DNA of 64,000 bases, from contig NZ_JHYQ01000001.1 in assembly GCF_000621325.1 (NCBI RefSeq), positions 186,001 through 250,000 of the forward strand, read 5' to 3'. How positions within the stretch are numbered: position 1 is the first letter of the stretch; the number at the start of each line of letters is the position of its first letter. The DNA is from Thiothrix lacustris DSM 21227. Its GTDB lineage: Bacteria; Pseudomonadota; Gammaproteobacteria; Thiotrichales; Thiotrichaceae. Shown here in pieces: positions 16,950-26,082 of the stretch. A program made the translations under genes and the position numbers. The notes beneath the pieces are model-generated. The model had not been told where the DNA came from. It did no database searches and was given only the letters and a program-made list of their open reading frames with translations.

Positions 16950-18371
16950 ATGAAACCCGTCCTCGCACTGATTGGCCGCCCCAATGTTGGCAAATCCACC
17001 TTGTTTAACCGTTTGACCCGCTCACGTGATGCGCTGGTCGCGGATTTTCCCGGCCTGACCCGTGACCGTAAATACGGCACTGGCGAACTCAACGGGCGCA
17101 GCTACATGCTGATCGACACGGGTGGTTTAAGCGGTGAAGAAGTCGGTATCGACGAACACATGGCGAAACAAACCCGCGCGGCGATGCAGGAAGCCGACGC
17201 CATCCTGTTCATCGTTGATGGCAAGCAAGGGCTAACTGCCGCTGACCAGCAAATTGCGCAAGACATCCGCATCATGGGCAAACCGGTGTTCCTGCTGGTC
17301 AACAAGATCGACGGCGTGGACGCGGATCAAGCCGCTACCGAATTTTACGGCCTCGGTTTTACCCAAGTCTTCCAGATTGCAGCGGTGCAAGGGCGCGGCG
17401 TCACCGTGCTGATGACCACAGTGCTCGACTCGCTCGGCGCGGGCTTCGATGAGGAAGAAGAAGAGGAAGACGATGGCAGCATCCGCATCGCCTTCGTGGG
17501 TCGCCCGAATGTGGGGAAATCGACCCTGATCAACCGCATCATGGGCGAAGAACGCGTCATTGCGTTCGACCAACCCGGCACAACCCGCGACAGCATTTTC
17601 ATCCCGTTTGAACGCGATGGGCAACGTTACACCCTGATCGACACCGCCGGGGTACGCCGCCGCAGCCGCGTGGATGAGACCATTGAAAAATTCAGTATTA
17701 TCAAAACGCTGGATGCCATTCAACGGGCGCACGTCGTCATCATGCTGGTGGATGCCCACGACACCATCGCCGATCAGGATGCCCACTTGCTGGGGCTGAT
17801 TCTGGATGCAGGCAAAGCGCTGGTACTCGCCGTCAATAAATGGGATGGCATGGAATCCGATGACCGCGACTGGATCAAGCAACAGATTGAGGTCAAGTTG
17901 CCCTTCCTGGATTTCGCAGAAAAGTATTTCATCTCCGCACTGCATGGCTCTAATGTTGGCTTACTGTATACCGCCGTGAAACGTGCTTACGATTCCGCCA
18001 TGCTCAAGGTACCAACCCCACGTTTGACGCGGATTTTGGAAATGGCGGTGCAACAGCACCAACCACCGCTGACCCGTGGACAACGCATCAAACTGCGTTA
18101 CGCCCACCAAGGTGGCAGCAACCCATTCCGCATTATTATTCACGGCAACCGTACCGATTATGTGCCGGATATGTACACGCGCTACCTGAGCAATTATTTC
18201 CACAAAACCCTCAAACTGGTGGGCAGTCAGGTGCGCATTGAGTACAAGGGCGGCGAAAACCCGTATGAAGGCAGACGCAATACCCTGACCCCACGTCAGG
18301 AACACAGCAAAAAACGTCTGGCTGCACGTATCCACAAGATCAAGAAGAGCGAGAAGAAGAAAAAGCGTTAA
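16950..18371 (+). CDS. der: Ribosome assembly GTPase Der (EngA), tandem G domains
   Basis: This 473-residue protein has two GTPase domains in series. The first has GRPNVGKST (about 9-17), DTGG and NKID; the second has GRPNVGKST (about 185-193), DTAGVRRRS and NKWDG. A KH-like C-terminal domain (from about 350) ends in a very basic tail (SKKRLAARIHKIKKSEKKKKR). An acidic linker (EEEEEEDDGS) joins the two G domains. Der is unique among bacterial GTPases in this layout and acts in maturation of the 50S subunit. A long perfect palindrome follows the stop. Confidence 0.96.
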   Translation: MKPVLALIGRPNVGKSTLFNRLTRSRDALVADFPGLTRDRKYGTGELNGRSYMLIDTGGLSGEEVGIDEHMAKQTRAAMQEADAILFIVDGKQGLTAADQQIAQDIRIMGKPVFLLVNKIDGVDADQAATEFYGLGFTQVFQIAAVQGRGVTVLMTTVLDSLGAGFDEEEEEEDDGSIRIAFVGRPNVGKSTLINRIMGEERVIAFDQPGTTRDSIFIPFERDGQRYTLIDTAGVRRRSRVDETIEKFSIIKTLDAIQRAHVVIMLVDAHDTIADQDAHLLGLILDAGKALVLAVNKWDGMESDDRDWIKQQIEVKLPFLDFAEKYFISALHGSNVGLLYTAVKRAYDSAMLKVPTPRLTRILEMAVQQHQPPLTRGQRIKLRYAHQGGSNPFRIIIHGNRTDYVPDMYTRYLSNYFHKTLKLVGSQVRIEYKGGENPYEGRRNTLTPRQEHSKKRLAARIHKIKKSEKKKKR

Positions 18372-18380
18372 ATCCAGTCG

Positions 18381-18411
18381 ATGATTACTCCTTTTCAAAA
18401 GGAGTAATCAT
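18381..18411. repeat. Perfect 15-bp inverted repeat between der and the pilin operon
   Basis: ATGATTACTCCTTTT (18381-18395) and AAAAGGAGTAATCAT (18397-18411) are perfectly complementary around a single C. The RNA would be a strong hairpin with a short loop, starting 10 bases past the der stop. There is no T-run after it, though the stem's own U/A-rich apex is unusual. It is probably the der terminator and may work in both directions. Confidence 0.55.
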
Positions 18412-18456
18412 TAAAAGCTTAGTTTGTTGTGTCATTTTTCCAATTAATAAAAATAT

Positions 18457-18474
18457 GTTATTATAAAAAATAAC
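18457..18474. promoter_or_regulatory. AT-rich inverted repeat upstream of the pilin operon
   Basis: GTTATT (18457-18462) and AATAAC (18469-18474) flank a 6-base A/T spacer, 28 bases ahead of the first pilin gene in a strikingly AT-rich stretch. Possible operator or part of the promoter. No clean -35/-10 pair could be fixed. Confidence 0.3.
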
Positions 18475-18501
18475 GAATCATAAAAATGATAGAGATCCTA
18501 T

Positions 18502-19062
18502 ATGCACTACGCCCAAACTAGATTTGGCTTTGCTTATAAAAGCCATGAACAAGCGGGGCTTACACTGCTAGAGTTACTGATCACCCTAAGCATTGCTAGC
18601 ATTCTCATCACAGCAGCCATCCCTTCACTCACACAGATTTATCGCAGCTATGCATTGACCACACAGGCCAATGAAATGCTCATGATGGTCAATTTTTCAC
18701 GATCCACCAGCATTACTCGCAATGCGTCAATCAGATTGTGTAGAGCTAACTCTGAAATAACGAATACCTGCGCTCTCTCATCCAGTGACTGGAAACACTG
18801 GCTGATACTAAGCGACAAGGGGGATGTGTTACGGCGCGGCATGTTGCCAGACAACAAAGGGCTAACTCAAACACTGAATATAACGAATGATATGATTACC
18901 TTTGGCGCAGATGGCTTAGCTCGTAGCAATGGAGACCTGATTAATGGCAAACGTTTTGCTATTCAGGTTACGGCTGATCCTAGTGGTGAATCGCGTTGTT
19001 TAACGTTCGGTGCTGGTAGCCGTAGCAGCATCACAAAAACAACCGGCAACTGCACCGCATGA
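18502..19062 (+). CDS. fimU: Type IV minor pilin, GspH/FimT (FimU-like)
   Basis: This 186-residue prepilin has a leader ending in glycine before a hydrophobic helix: HEQAG followed by LTLLELLITLSIASILITAA. That is the PilD cleavage site, with the conserved glutamate at mature position 5. The C-terminal beta-rich part fits the GspH/FimU family, whose members prime pilus assembly together with PilV, PilW, PilX and PilY1. It opens the operon and its stop overlaps the pilV start. The 19-residue leader is longer than usual, so the true start could be internal, but no better ATG is seen. Confidence 0.85.
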   Translation: MHYAQTRFGFAYKSHEQAGLTLLELLITLSIASILITAAIPSLTQIYRSYALTTQANEMLMMVNFSRSTSITRNASIRLCRANSEITNTCALSSSDWKHWLILSDKGDVLRRGMLPDNKGLTQTLNITNDMITFGADGLARSNGDLINGKRFAIQVTADPSGESRCLTFGAGSRSSITKTTGNCTA

Positions 19063-19538
19063 CTAGGCCACAATATCATTTCCAACAGGGCGTGGGACTA
19101 ATCGAAATCTTAGTGACCATCGTCATATTATCCGTCGGATTATTAGGCATTGTTTCGATGCAGACACAAGCGCTCAAAAACAATAACAGTGCGCTAGAAC
19201 ACAGCATAGCCGTCATGCAAAGCTACAGTATTACTGAGGCGATGCTGATTGCACGTACTGCTGCTATTGAGGGTGACTTTAATCTGGCTATTGATGAGGA
19301 GCCGACAACAGCGATCATATCTGAGCCACAGAATTCCAGCGAACATCAGCAGAAAAATTTGTTTGCCCAAACATCCCTCATAGAATGGCGTACTAGCTTA
19401 CGTGCGTTACTGGGTGAAACGGCGACGGGTTCTGTCGCGTGCAATGGAGAGAAATGTAATATTGTTGTTCAATGGGATGATGGCCGCGCCACCGCAGGGA
19501 AAAGCGTCCAAAACATTCATGTTGATATTCATTTATGA
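19059..19538 (+). CDS. pilV: Type IV minor pilin PilV
   Basis: This 159-residue prepilin has the leader FQQG cleaved before VGLIEILVTIVILSVGLLGIVSMQ, with the position-5 glutamate present. The N-terminal methylation motif, the helix and the length fit PilV/GspI-like minor pilins. It overlaps fimU upstream and pilW downstream by 4 bases each, so translation is coupled. PilV joins the initiation complex at the pilus tip. Confidence 0.85.
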   Translation: MTRPQYHFQQGVGLIEILVTIVILSVGLLGIVSMQTQALKNNNSALEHSIAVMQSYSITEAMLIARTAAIEGDFNLAIDEEPTTAIISEPQNSSEHQQKNLFAQTSLIEWRTSLRALLGETATGSVACNGEKCNIVVQWDDGRATAGKSVQNIHVDIHL

Positions 19539-20527
19539 AACAACGTGGCTTTAACCTAGTTGAATTAATGATTTCCATGCTATTGGGCGTCATCTTAATG
19601 GGGGGAATCATCAGTATCTTTTCCGCCACCCGTCAGGTTTATCGCAGTAATGCTGGACTTGCGCAGCTACAAGAAAGCGCTCGTATGACCTTTGAAATGC
19701 TATCTCGGGATTTACGACAAGCAGGAGCAGACCCCTGTGGCAATGGGGGACGCATCGCCAATGTTCTGAACGACCGTACTAACCGACCTTTATTAAATTG
19801 GAATGGCTTTCAAGGATTTGATCCGCTGGAAACTACCATACCGGGGGTCACAACAGGCAATGAAGTTGGGCAACGGGTTGCTGGTAGCAGCGCTATTTTA
19901 TTACAAAGCATGGTAGGCACAGAATATCCACTGGAAGAACACAAGTCTGCCACTACCACTATGGTGATTGATTCCACAGCAACTAATGTCGTCAAAGACG
20001 ATATTTTGCTGGTCTGTGACATACAGCAAACCTCCCTGTTTCAGGTAAGTAACCTGCTAGTGATCGGTGGTAAAACATGGATTATGCACAATAATGATTC
20101 AAACTCACCCGGCAACTGCTCCAAAGGGCTAGGCTTCCCCACCAATTGCGCCACCACACAGGGCAACCCCTATACCTACCCCCCCAATGCCTATATCGGG
20201 CGTCTGTATTCCAGCGTTTGGTATCTTGGAAATAATGGACGTACCCAAGAGGGCGGGCGCTCCCTTTATCGTGCAAGAATAGACAAGGGCAATACCCTTT
20301 ACGAAGAAATCGTCTCCGGCCTGAACAATCTACGCATTGAATACCATGTATCCGATGTGGACACGTGGAGTGATGCCTCTGCTATCACCGATTGGGACAC
20401 CGTAGATGCCCTCAAGCTAACCATTACCTTCATCACCGCTGATACACGTCTTTCCACAGACTCAAGCGGAGATGGACGCTTACAACGCACGATTACCAAT
20501 ATTGTTGCCTTGAGGAATCACCTGTAA
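19535..20527 (+). CDS. pilW: Type IV minor pilin PilW
   Basis: This 330-residue protein starts MKQRG then FNLVELMISMLLGVILMGGI, a short prepilin leader with the glutamate at +5. A large C-terminal domain of PilW length follows, with QESARMTFEMLSRDLRQAGADPCG, which is characteristic of PilW proteins. The middle is asparagine/threonine-rich and probably surface exposed. It sits in the canonical slot between pilV and pilX, overlapping both. Confidence 0.88.
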   Translation: MKQRGFNLVELMISMLLGVILMGGIISIFSATRQVYRSNAGLAQLQESARMTFEMLSRDLRQAGADPCGNGGRIANVLNDRTNRPLLNWNGFQGFDPLETTIPGVTTGNEVGQRVAGSSAILLQSMVGTEYPLEEHKSATTTMVIDSTATNVVKDDILLVCDIQQTSLFQVSNLLVIGGKTWIMHNNDSNSPGNCSKGLGFPTNCATTQGNPYTYPPNAYIGRLYSSVWYLGNNGRTQEGGRSLYRARIDKGNTLYEEIVSGLNNLRIEYHVSDVDTWSDASAITDWDTVDALKLTITFITADTRLSTDSSGDGRLQRTITNIVALRNHL

Positions 20528-21081
20528 TGAAAACACTGCATCAACAACAAGGCGCTACCCTGCTACTTTCACTGGTATTTCTCTTAATGGTAACCGTGAT
20601 GAGTTTGGCGAGCATTCAAGGCGTGAAACTTCAGCAAAGCATGTCCACCAATCTGAACGACCGAGCATTGGCTTTTCAGGCGGCTGAATCTGCCCTGCGT
20701 TCTGTCGAAGTCATTCTTGAGTCCACCGCGACGACCTTATCCACCATCAATTGTAGCCTCGGTTCGAACATCACCTGCCCCCCCGTTCCGAGCAATACGT
20801 TTTTGAATGATGATGCAGGTTGGTCAAACGTTCCCGAGGATTTCCGCACCAATATCACGACAGCAGCGGGTATACCGCAATACCACATTCAGTTATTGGG
20901 AAGTGGTGTGAGTAGCAGCAGCATTGGCCAGAATAATAACCTCAACAATACCCAATACGGAGTTAACAATGGCGTACCCACTGAGCAATTCTACCGAATA
21001 ACAGTCCGCAGCAGTAATCCTGGCATTGGTGATGGACGGGCTATCGTGGTCTTACAAACGACCATAAAGCGGAATATTTAG
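20527..21081 (+). CDS. pilX: Type IV minor pilin PilX
   Basis: This 184-residue protein begins MKTLHQQQGATLLLSLVFLLMVTVMSLASIQG. That is the PilX/GspK-type N-terminus: a glycine-terminated leader and a hydrophobic helix lacking the usual glutamate at +5, as expected for tip pilins. FQAAESALR follows, a PilX hallmark. It overlaps pilW by one base and pilY1 begins 2 bases after its stop. Confidence 0.88.
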   Translation: MKTLHQQQGATLLLSLVFLLMVTVMSLASIQGVKLQQSMSTNLNDRALAFQAAESALRSVEVILESTATTLSTINCSLGSNITCPPVPSNTFLNDDAGWSNVPEDFRTNITTAAGIPQYHIQLLGSGVSSSSIGQNNNLNNTQYGVNNGVPTEQFYRITVRSSNPGIGDGRAIVVLQTTIKRNI

Positions 21082-21083
21082 CC

Positions 21084-24000
21084 ATGAGACATAGCATAAC
21101 AAGCCTTCAGCGATACCTACTCCAGTGGCTAGCACTGCTCAGCATCACCTTCGGTTTGTCTTCACCCTCTTTTGCCGGTGTCGATATTTCACAAGCACCG
21201 CTGGTTGTTTCTGGTGGTGTAGCAGATAACCTCGTGTTGTTACCTTCAGTTGAGTGGCCAACCATTAACAGTGTTGCCAATCTAGGGGACTACAACCAGA
21301 CCACCGCATACGTTGGCTATTTCGATGCTGAAAAATGTTATTCCTATCATTATGCCAACACCGAAAGTGATCGGTATTTTTACCCTTCTGAGCTAGCCAC
21401 CAACCATACCTGCTCAACGAAAGAGCAATATTGGAGTGGCAACTTCCTTAACTGGGCGGCGACCCAAACTATCGACCCGTTCCGCTCCAGCATGACGGGT
21501 GGGTATCGCGTCAAAGATACCACCACTGAAACATGGCTGGAAAAAGCACGGCACGATAGTCAAGGCGGTAGCAGCATTTTTCCTGACCGTCGATTGCCAG
21601 TCTCTGGTAACGACAATACCTTGGTTAAGAAAACGACCCCATTCGACAGTTATGTAGTCAGCAGTAAGAAGAAGCAGACGGTCACTGAGGTGGATTACAT
21701 ACAGATGAGAATTCAGGGCTTAGGCAATAAAATGCGTTTCAGTCTGAATAACACGAATGCAACCTCAGCCAGCAGCGTCACCGCGTATGACCCCGATACG
21801 CACACACGCACTACAGGCACAGACGCGAGCACCGTGTATGAAGTCAGTATCCGCGTGAAGGTGTGTGTGCCGGGAATGCTGGAAACCAACTGCGAGGCTT
21901 ACGGTGACAACTACAAACCGGAAGGTTTGATGCAGGAATATGCCAGCCGCTTACGCTACAGTATTTTTGGGTATTTGAATGACAGCGTGACGTCTAGGGA
22001 TGGAGCTGCCCTACGTACCAAGCAAAAATCCATCGGACCGAAGCTAGCAAATCTAAATAGCGAAGTAGAAGAAGACAATCCGAATAAAGAATGGGATGCC
22101 GCAACAGGTATTTTAATCCAAAACCCCGATTCACAAGATGCCGCCGACACCAATACCAAACTCGGCATCAACACGATTAAAGACAGTGGCGCTATCAACT
22201 ACCTCAATAAATTCGGGCAAATGACCAGCCAAAACCATAAAAGCTACGACCCAGTTGGTGAGATGTATTACGCAGGTCTACGCTATATCCGTAATCTCGA
22301 TAATGTTGCTGCATACTCAACCATCAGTAGCTCTGCTAGCTCCACGGCTAAATATAATTATGCCGATGGCTTTCCAGTGATTACCAACTGGGGAGATCCC
22401 TATCAAGCCTCCTGCCAAAGCACCGCGTTGTTAGGAATCGGCGATATTAATACACACAGGGACAAAAACTTACCGGGAAATACCAGCTACCGAACAGATG
22501 AACCCACCATGCCTACGGAAGTGGCTGCTGATAATATCAACGTGGTGGCCTTAACCAACAAAGTCGGGCAAATGGAAGGGCTGGGCAATATCGGCAGCAC
22601 CAACAGCTTTTCAGGCAGGAACAACTCGGCCTACATGGCGGGTATGGCTTGGTATGCCAACACAAAAGACTTGCGCCCAGAAACTAACATGCCGGGTACA
22701 CAGTCCGCCGCCACTTACTGGGTGGATGTGATGGAAAATCAGGTGTTGGGAAGCATGAATGTCAACCAATACGCACTCGCAGCCAAATACGGCGGTTTTA
22801 ATGTCCCAGATGGGGTCAGTTTCAACCCGGATACTTGGAGTGGGGCATTGCCTGACACTTGGTGGTGGACTAACGGGCAAATACTGACTCAACCATCTAC
22901 CGATTTCAAACGCCCGGATAACTTCTTCATTGCCGGACAAGCCTCCGAAATGGTGGAAAACCTTAAAGAAGCCTTTGACCGTATCGTTAATGACATTTTG
23001 GGCGCGGGTGCATCACTGGCATCCGTCTCCTCCAAACTGACCACGGGCAGCCGCATCTACCAGACCGTGTATTTCAGCCGTTCATGGAATGGCGACATAC
23101 ATGCGTTTGACATCAACCCGACTACCGGAAAATTTGCCAGCACCGCCACCTGGAAAGCATCGGAGCAATTACCTGTATGGAGTTCACGCAATATCTTCAT
23201 GCGTAACGACAAGCCCTTTCGTTGGAATAATTTAAGCGACACCGAAAAAACGGCGCTAGGCTCATCTGACATTGTGGATTATTTACGGGGTGATGCCTCT
23301 CATGAACAGAAAAACAGCGGAACATTACGCAACCGTGTCACCCCCCTAGGCGACATGATTCAGTCTCAAGCAGTCATCATCAGCAAGCCGGATGATAGTT
23401 TGTATCTTGGCAAAAGTTTCAGCGGAGCAGCGGATCACAAAGACTTTGCTGCCGCAAACTCAGGCCGCACAGGAACCCTTTACGTCGGCGGCAACGACGG
23501 CATGTTGCACGGCTTTAACGCCCAAACAGGTGCTGAGACTTACGCTTTTATTCCCTCAACCACGCTCCCCGCGATGCGTGAGCTGGCCAGCAAAGCCTAT
23601 GAGCACCGGTACTTTGTGGATGGAGAAGTGACAGCTGCTGATATTTATACGCAAGGCAAATGGAAAACCATTTTATTGGCAACCCTCGGGCGCGGAGGAA
23701 AAGCGATCTTTGCGCTGGATGTGACCGACCCTGAAAAGGTGGAATTCCTCTGGGAAAAAAATGCCACCGACATACCCGCTTTAGGCAACAATCTGGGCAA
23801 GCCCCTGATTGCACAAACAGCTGACGGCACTTGGCAAGCTGTCTTAGGTAATGGCATGAACAGTACTGGCGATAAAGCACAACTGATCATGATCAATATT
23901 GATACTGAAGACGTCACTGTCATGGATACTGGCGTCGGTAGCAATAATGGCTTAACCGCTGTTGCAGGCTGGAGCGCCTATGGCGATAGCATCGCGACCG

Positions 24001-24779
24001 AATTTTATGCGGGGGATATAAACGGTAACTTATGGCGCTTCCCTGCTAATGGCAACAATAACACTAGTCCAGTGAAGCTCTTTACCGCAAAGGATAAAGA
24101 CAATAATCCACAGCCCATCACCGCTGCCCCCTTAACGGGTAAAGATCCTTTAACCGGCAAGGTATGGGTGTTCTTTGGTACAGGGAAATACCTATCCGAA
24201 TCGGATATTACCACCACTGATTCCCAAACGTGGTATGGCCTCAAGGACGAAGGAAATCTTATTACTCGCGACGAATTGTTGGAACGAAAATCAGGGGTCG
24301 AGGGTGAATTGGAAGGTTACGAAGTACGCGTCATTGAAACGGGTTTAGCCTCTGACGTGGATACATGGAAGGGTTGGTATATTGATTTACCAACCGAAGG
24401 AGAACGCATAGTTGTTCCCAACTTCTTTCAGGCTGATGCCTTAATTGGCACGTCCCGCATCCCGAATGGCACGGATATCTGCACGCCAACAGGAAAGGGC
24501 TTCATTATGGCCATCAACCCCTTCCCGGGCGCTCGTTTAGATCGGGTGTTTTTTGATCTTAATGACGATGCCCTGTTTAATGATGATGATAAACTGACTA
24601 TTGATAAGATTCCCACTATCGTCTCTGGCGTCGGTTTCGGCAGCAGCCCACACAGTCCCGTTTTTATTGATAACTTGATGCAAGTCGTCAGTGACAATGG
24701 AAGCATTGTCGGCATTCTTACCCAAGGTTTTTCAGGTATCCCTACCCGAACATCTTGGCGCGAAATTCTTAATAATTAA
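21084..24779 (+). CDS. pilY1: Pilus tip adhesin / biogenesis factor PilY1 (PilC-like)
   Basis: This 1231-residue protein has a signal peptide (to about 31, ending SFAG). The long variable N-terminal half is rich in threonine, serine and asparagine. The C-terminal half (from about 660) resembles the PilY1/Neisseria PilC propeller: IYQTVYFSRSWNGDIHAFDI, GTLYVGGNDGMLHGFNAQTG, HRYFVDGEV and AIFALDVTDP. An acidic loop DLNDDALFNDDDK near residue 1157 looks like a calcium site. PilY1 sits at the pilus tip and controls adhesion, retraction and, in some species, surface sensing. I do not see a clear von Willebrand A MIDAS motif. It is the fifth gene of the operon. Confidence 0.9.
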   Translation: MRHSITSLQRYLLQWLALLSITFGLSSPSFAGVDISQAPLVVSGGVADNLVLLPSVEWPTINSVANLGDYNQTTAYVGYFDAEKCYSYHYANTESDRYFYPSELATNHTCSTKEQYWSGNFLNWAATQTIDPFRSSMTGGYRVKDTTTETWLEKARHDSQGGSSIFPDRRLPVSGNDNTLVKKTTPFDSYVVSSKKKQTVTEVDYIQMRIQGLGNKMRFSLNNTNATSASSVTAYDPDTHTRTTGTDASTVYEVSIRVKVCVPGMLETNCEAYGDNYKPEGLMQEYASRLRYSIFGYLNDSVTSRDGAALRTKQKSIGPKLANLNSEVEEDNPNKEWDAATGILIQNPDSQDAADTNTKLGINTIKDSGAINYLNKFGQMTSQNHKSYDPVGEMYYAGLRYIRNLDNVAAYSTISSSASSTAKYNYADGFPVITNWGDPYQASCQSTALLGIGDINTHRDKNLPGNTSYRTDEPTMPTEVAADNINVVALTNKVGQMEGLGNIGSTNSFSGRNNSAYMAGMAWYANTKDLRPETNMPGTQSAATYWVDVMENQVLGSMNVNQYALAAKYGGFNVPDGVSFNPDTWSGALPDTWWWTNGQILTQPSTDFKRPDNFFIAGQASEMVENLKEAFDRIVNDILGAGASLASVSSKLTTGSRIYQTVYFSRSWNGDIHAFDINPTTGKFASTATWKASEQLPVWSSRNIFMRNDKPFRWNNLSDTEKTALGSSDIVDYLRGDASHEQKNSGTLRNRVTPLGDMIQSQAVIISKPDDSLYLGKSFSGAADHKDFAAANSGRTGTLYVGGNDGMLHGFNAQTGAETYAFIPSTTLPAMRELASKAYEHRYFVDGEVTAADIYTQGKWKTILLATLGRGGKAIFALDVTDPEKVEFLWEKNATDIPALGNNLGKPLIAQTADGTWQAVLGNGMNSTGDKAQLIMINIDTEDVTVMDTGVGSNNGLTAVAGWSAYGDSIATEFYAGDINGNLWRFPANGNNNTSPVKLFTAKDKDNNPQPITAAPLTGKDPLTGKVWVFFGTGKYLSESDITTTDSQTWYGLKDEGNLITRDELLERKSGVEGELEGYEVRVIETGLASDVDTWKGWYIDLPTEGERIVVPNFFQADALIGTSRIPNGTDICTPTGKGFIMAINPFPGARLDRVFFDLNDDALFNDDDKLTIDKIPTIVSGVGFGSSPHSPVFIDNLMQVVSDNGSIVGILTQGFSGIPTRTSWREILNN

Positions 24780-24789
24780 AAGGCAAGCC

Positions 24790-25230
24790 ATGCAATTTTC
24801 TACACAGACTAAAACACGGGGCTTCACGCTGGTCGAACTCATGATCACCGTGGCAATTATCGCAATTCTCGGCGCTATCGCATTCCCGTCTTATACCACT
24901 TCTGTCACCAAAAGCTATCGCAGCACCGCCAAGGCCTGTTTGCTGGAATATTCCCAATTCATGGAACGCTTTTACGCCAGTAACTTTGCCTACAATAAAG
25001 ACAGTTCAGGCACAGCCATGAGCACTCCCACACTACCATGCGCCACCCAAAGCAATATGAATCAACGGTATACGTTCAGTGTCGATACGCTGGCCGCCAA
25101 GACCTACCGAGTAGTGGCCACCCCGCTGAATACCCAATTGACCCAAGATACTCAATGTGGAACGTTAAGCATTGACCAAACCGACACACGCACCGCTAGC
25201 GGCACCAGTGGTGCCAGCGGATGCTGGTAA
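24790..25230 (+). CDS. pilE: Type IV pilin PilE
   Basis: The ATG at 24790 gives a proper prepilin leader, MQFSTQTKTRG, before FTLVELMITVAIIAILGAIAFP; a start upstream would overlap pilY1. The 146-residue protein has the +5 glutamate, YRSTAKACLLEYSQFMERFYA after the helix as in PilE, and a C-terminal cysteine pair (C in TQCGTL and at SGCW). As the last gene of the minor-pilin operon it is the PilE-type minor pilin, not necessarily the main fibre subunit. AGGCAAGCC precedes the start as a weak ribosome site. Confidence 0.88.
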   Translation: MQFSTQTKTRGFTLVELMITVAIIAILGAIAFPSYTTSVTKSYRSTAKACLLEYSQFMERFYASNFAYNKDSSGTAMSTPTLPCATQSNMNQRYTFSVDTLAAKTYRVVATPLNTQLTQDTQCGTLSIDQTDTRTASGTSGASGCW

Positions 25231-25240
25231 CGATAAATAA

Positions 25241-25978
25241 TTAATAAAACAATAGTTTCAGCGATACCAACAGCGAAACGGTGACCAACACCGGGCGGAT
25301 CAAGCGTGTACCGTGCTTGACCGCCATGTGTGAACCGATGTAACTGCCGATGATTTGCCCCACGCCCATCACCAAGCCTACCTGCCAGAGGATATGCCCG
25401 GACAGTGCGAAAAACAGCAGTGATGCAATATTGCTGGTGAAATTCAGCAGCTTGGTATTCCCGGTCGCTTTAGGCAAACCAAAGCCCAGCAGCGTCACAT
25501 AACCCATGGTAAAAAACATGCCCGCACCGGGGCCAAAAAAGCCGTCGTAAAACCCTGCCCCAAACCCAACCGTCATCGCGAAAATCGTGGGCGTGGTCAC
25601 TTGATGCTTATCCATGTCACTGATTTTCGGTGAAAACAGGAAATACAACGCAAACACAATCAACAGCGTCGGAATCGCTTTCGCCAACAGGCTGGAGTCG
25701 ATTTGCTGCACCAATAAGGTGCCGCACACCGAACCGAAGAACGTCAGCGCAATCGCTAGTTTCTGGCCTTTCACATCCACCAGGCCGTGGCGGGTGTAAT
25801 TCAGCGCGGCGGTCGACGAGCCAAAGCTGGCTTGCAATTTGTTGGTCGCCAGCGTTTCCAACGGGCTAAAGCCCGCCCACAGCAAGGCGGGAATGCAGAT
25901 CAGACCACCGCCGCCACCGATAGAATCTACCCAACCAGCAATTATGGCAATGACGAACAGGGCTAACAATAATTCCAT
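25241..25978 (-). CDS. TauE/SafE family membrane permease
   Basis: I prefer the ATG at 25978 (MELLLALFVIAIIAGW), which begins directly with the first membrane helix; the longer frame from 26089 adds a charged tail overlapping nnrS on the other strand. The 245-residue protein has about eight hydrophobic segments and the duplicated TauE/SafE motifs (GWVDSIGGGGGLICIPALL with NKLQASFGS, and GFYDGFFGPGAGMFF with NTKLLNFTSN). These proteins export sulfite, sulfoacetate or related anions. In a sulfur-oxidising host sulfite is a reasonable substrate, but that is inference. Confidence 0.85.
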   Translation of the reverse strand: MELLLALFVIAIIAGWVDSIGGGGGLICIPALLWAGFSPLETLATNKLQASFGSSTAALNYTRHGLVDVKGQKLAIALTFFGSVCGTLLVQQIDSSLLAKAIPTLLIVFALYFLFSPKISDMDKHQVTTPTIFAMTVGFGAGFYDGFFGPGAGMFFTMGYVTLLGFGLPKATGNTKLLNFTSNIASLLFFALSGHILWQVGLVMGVGQIIGSYIGSHMAVKHGTRLIRPVLVTVSLLVSLKLLFY

Positions 25979-26082
25979 AAAATACAGTAGTTTTTTGCTT
26001 AAGGAGAACGCAAGTGTATCCCTTTTCTCACAATGCAGCGTAAAATCTCCCCCAAATCCCCAAGCCCGCTTAATCAACACGG

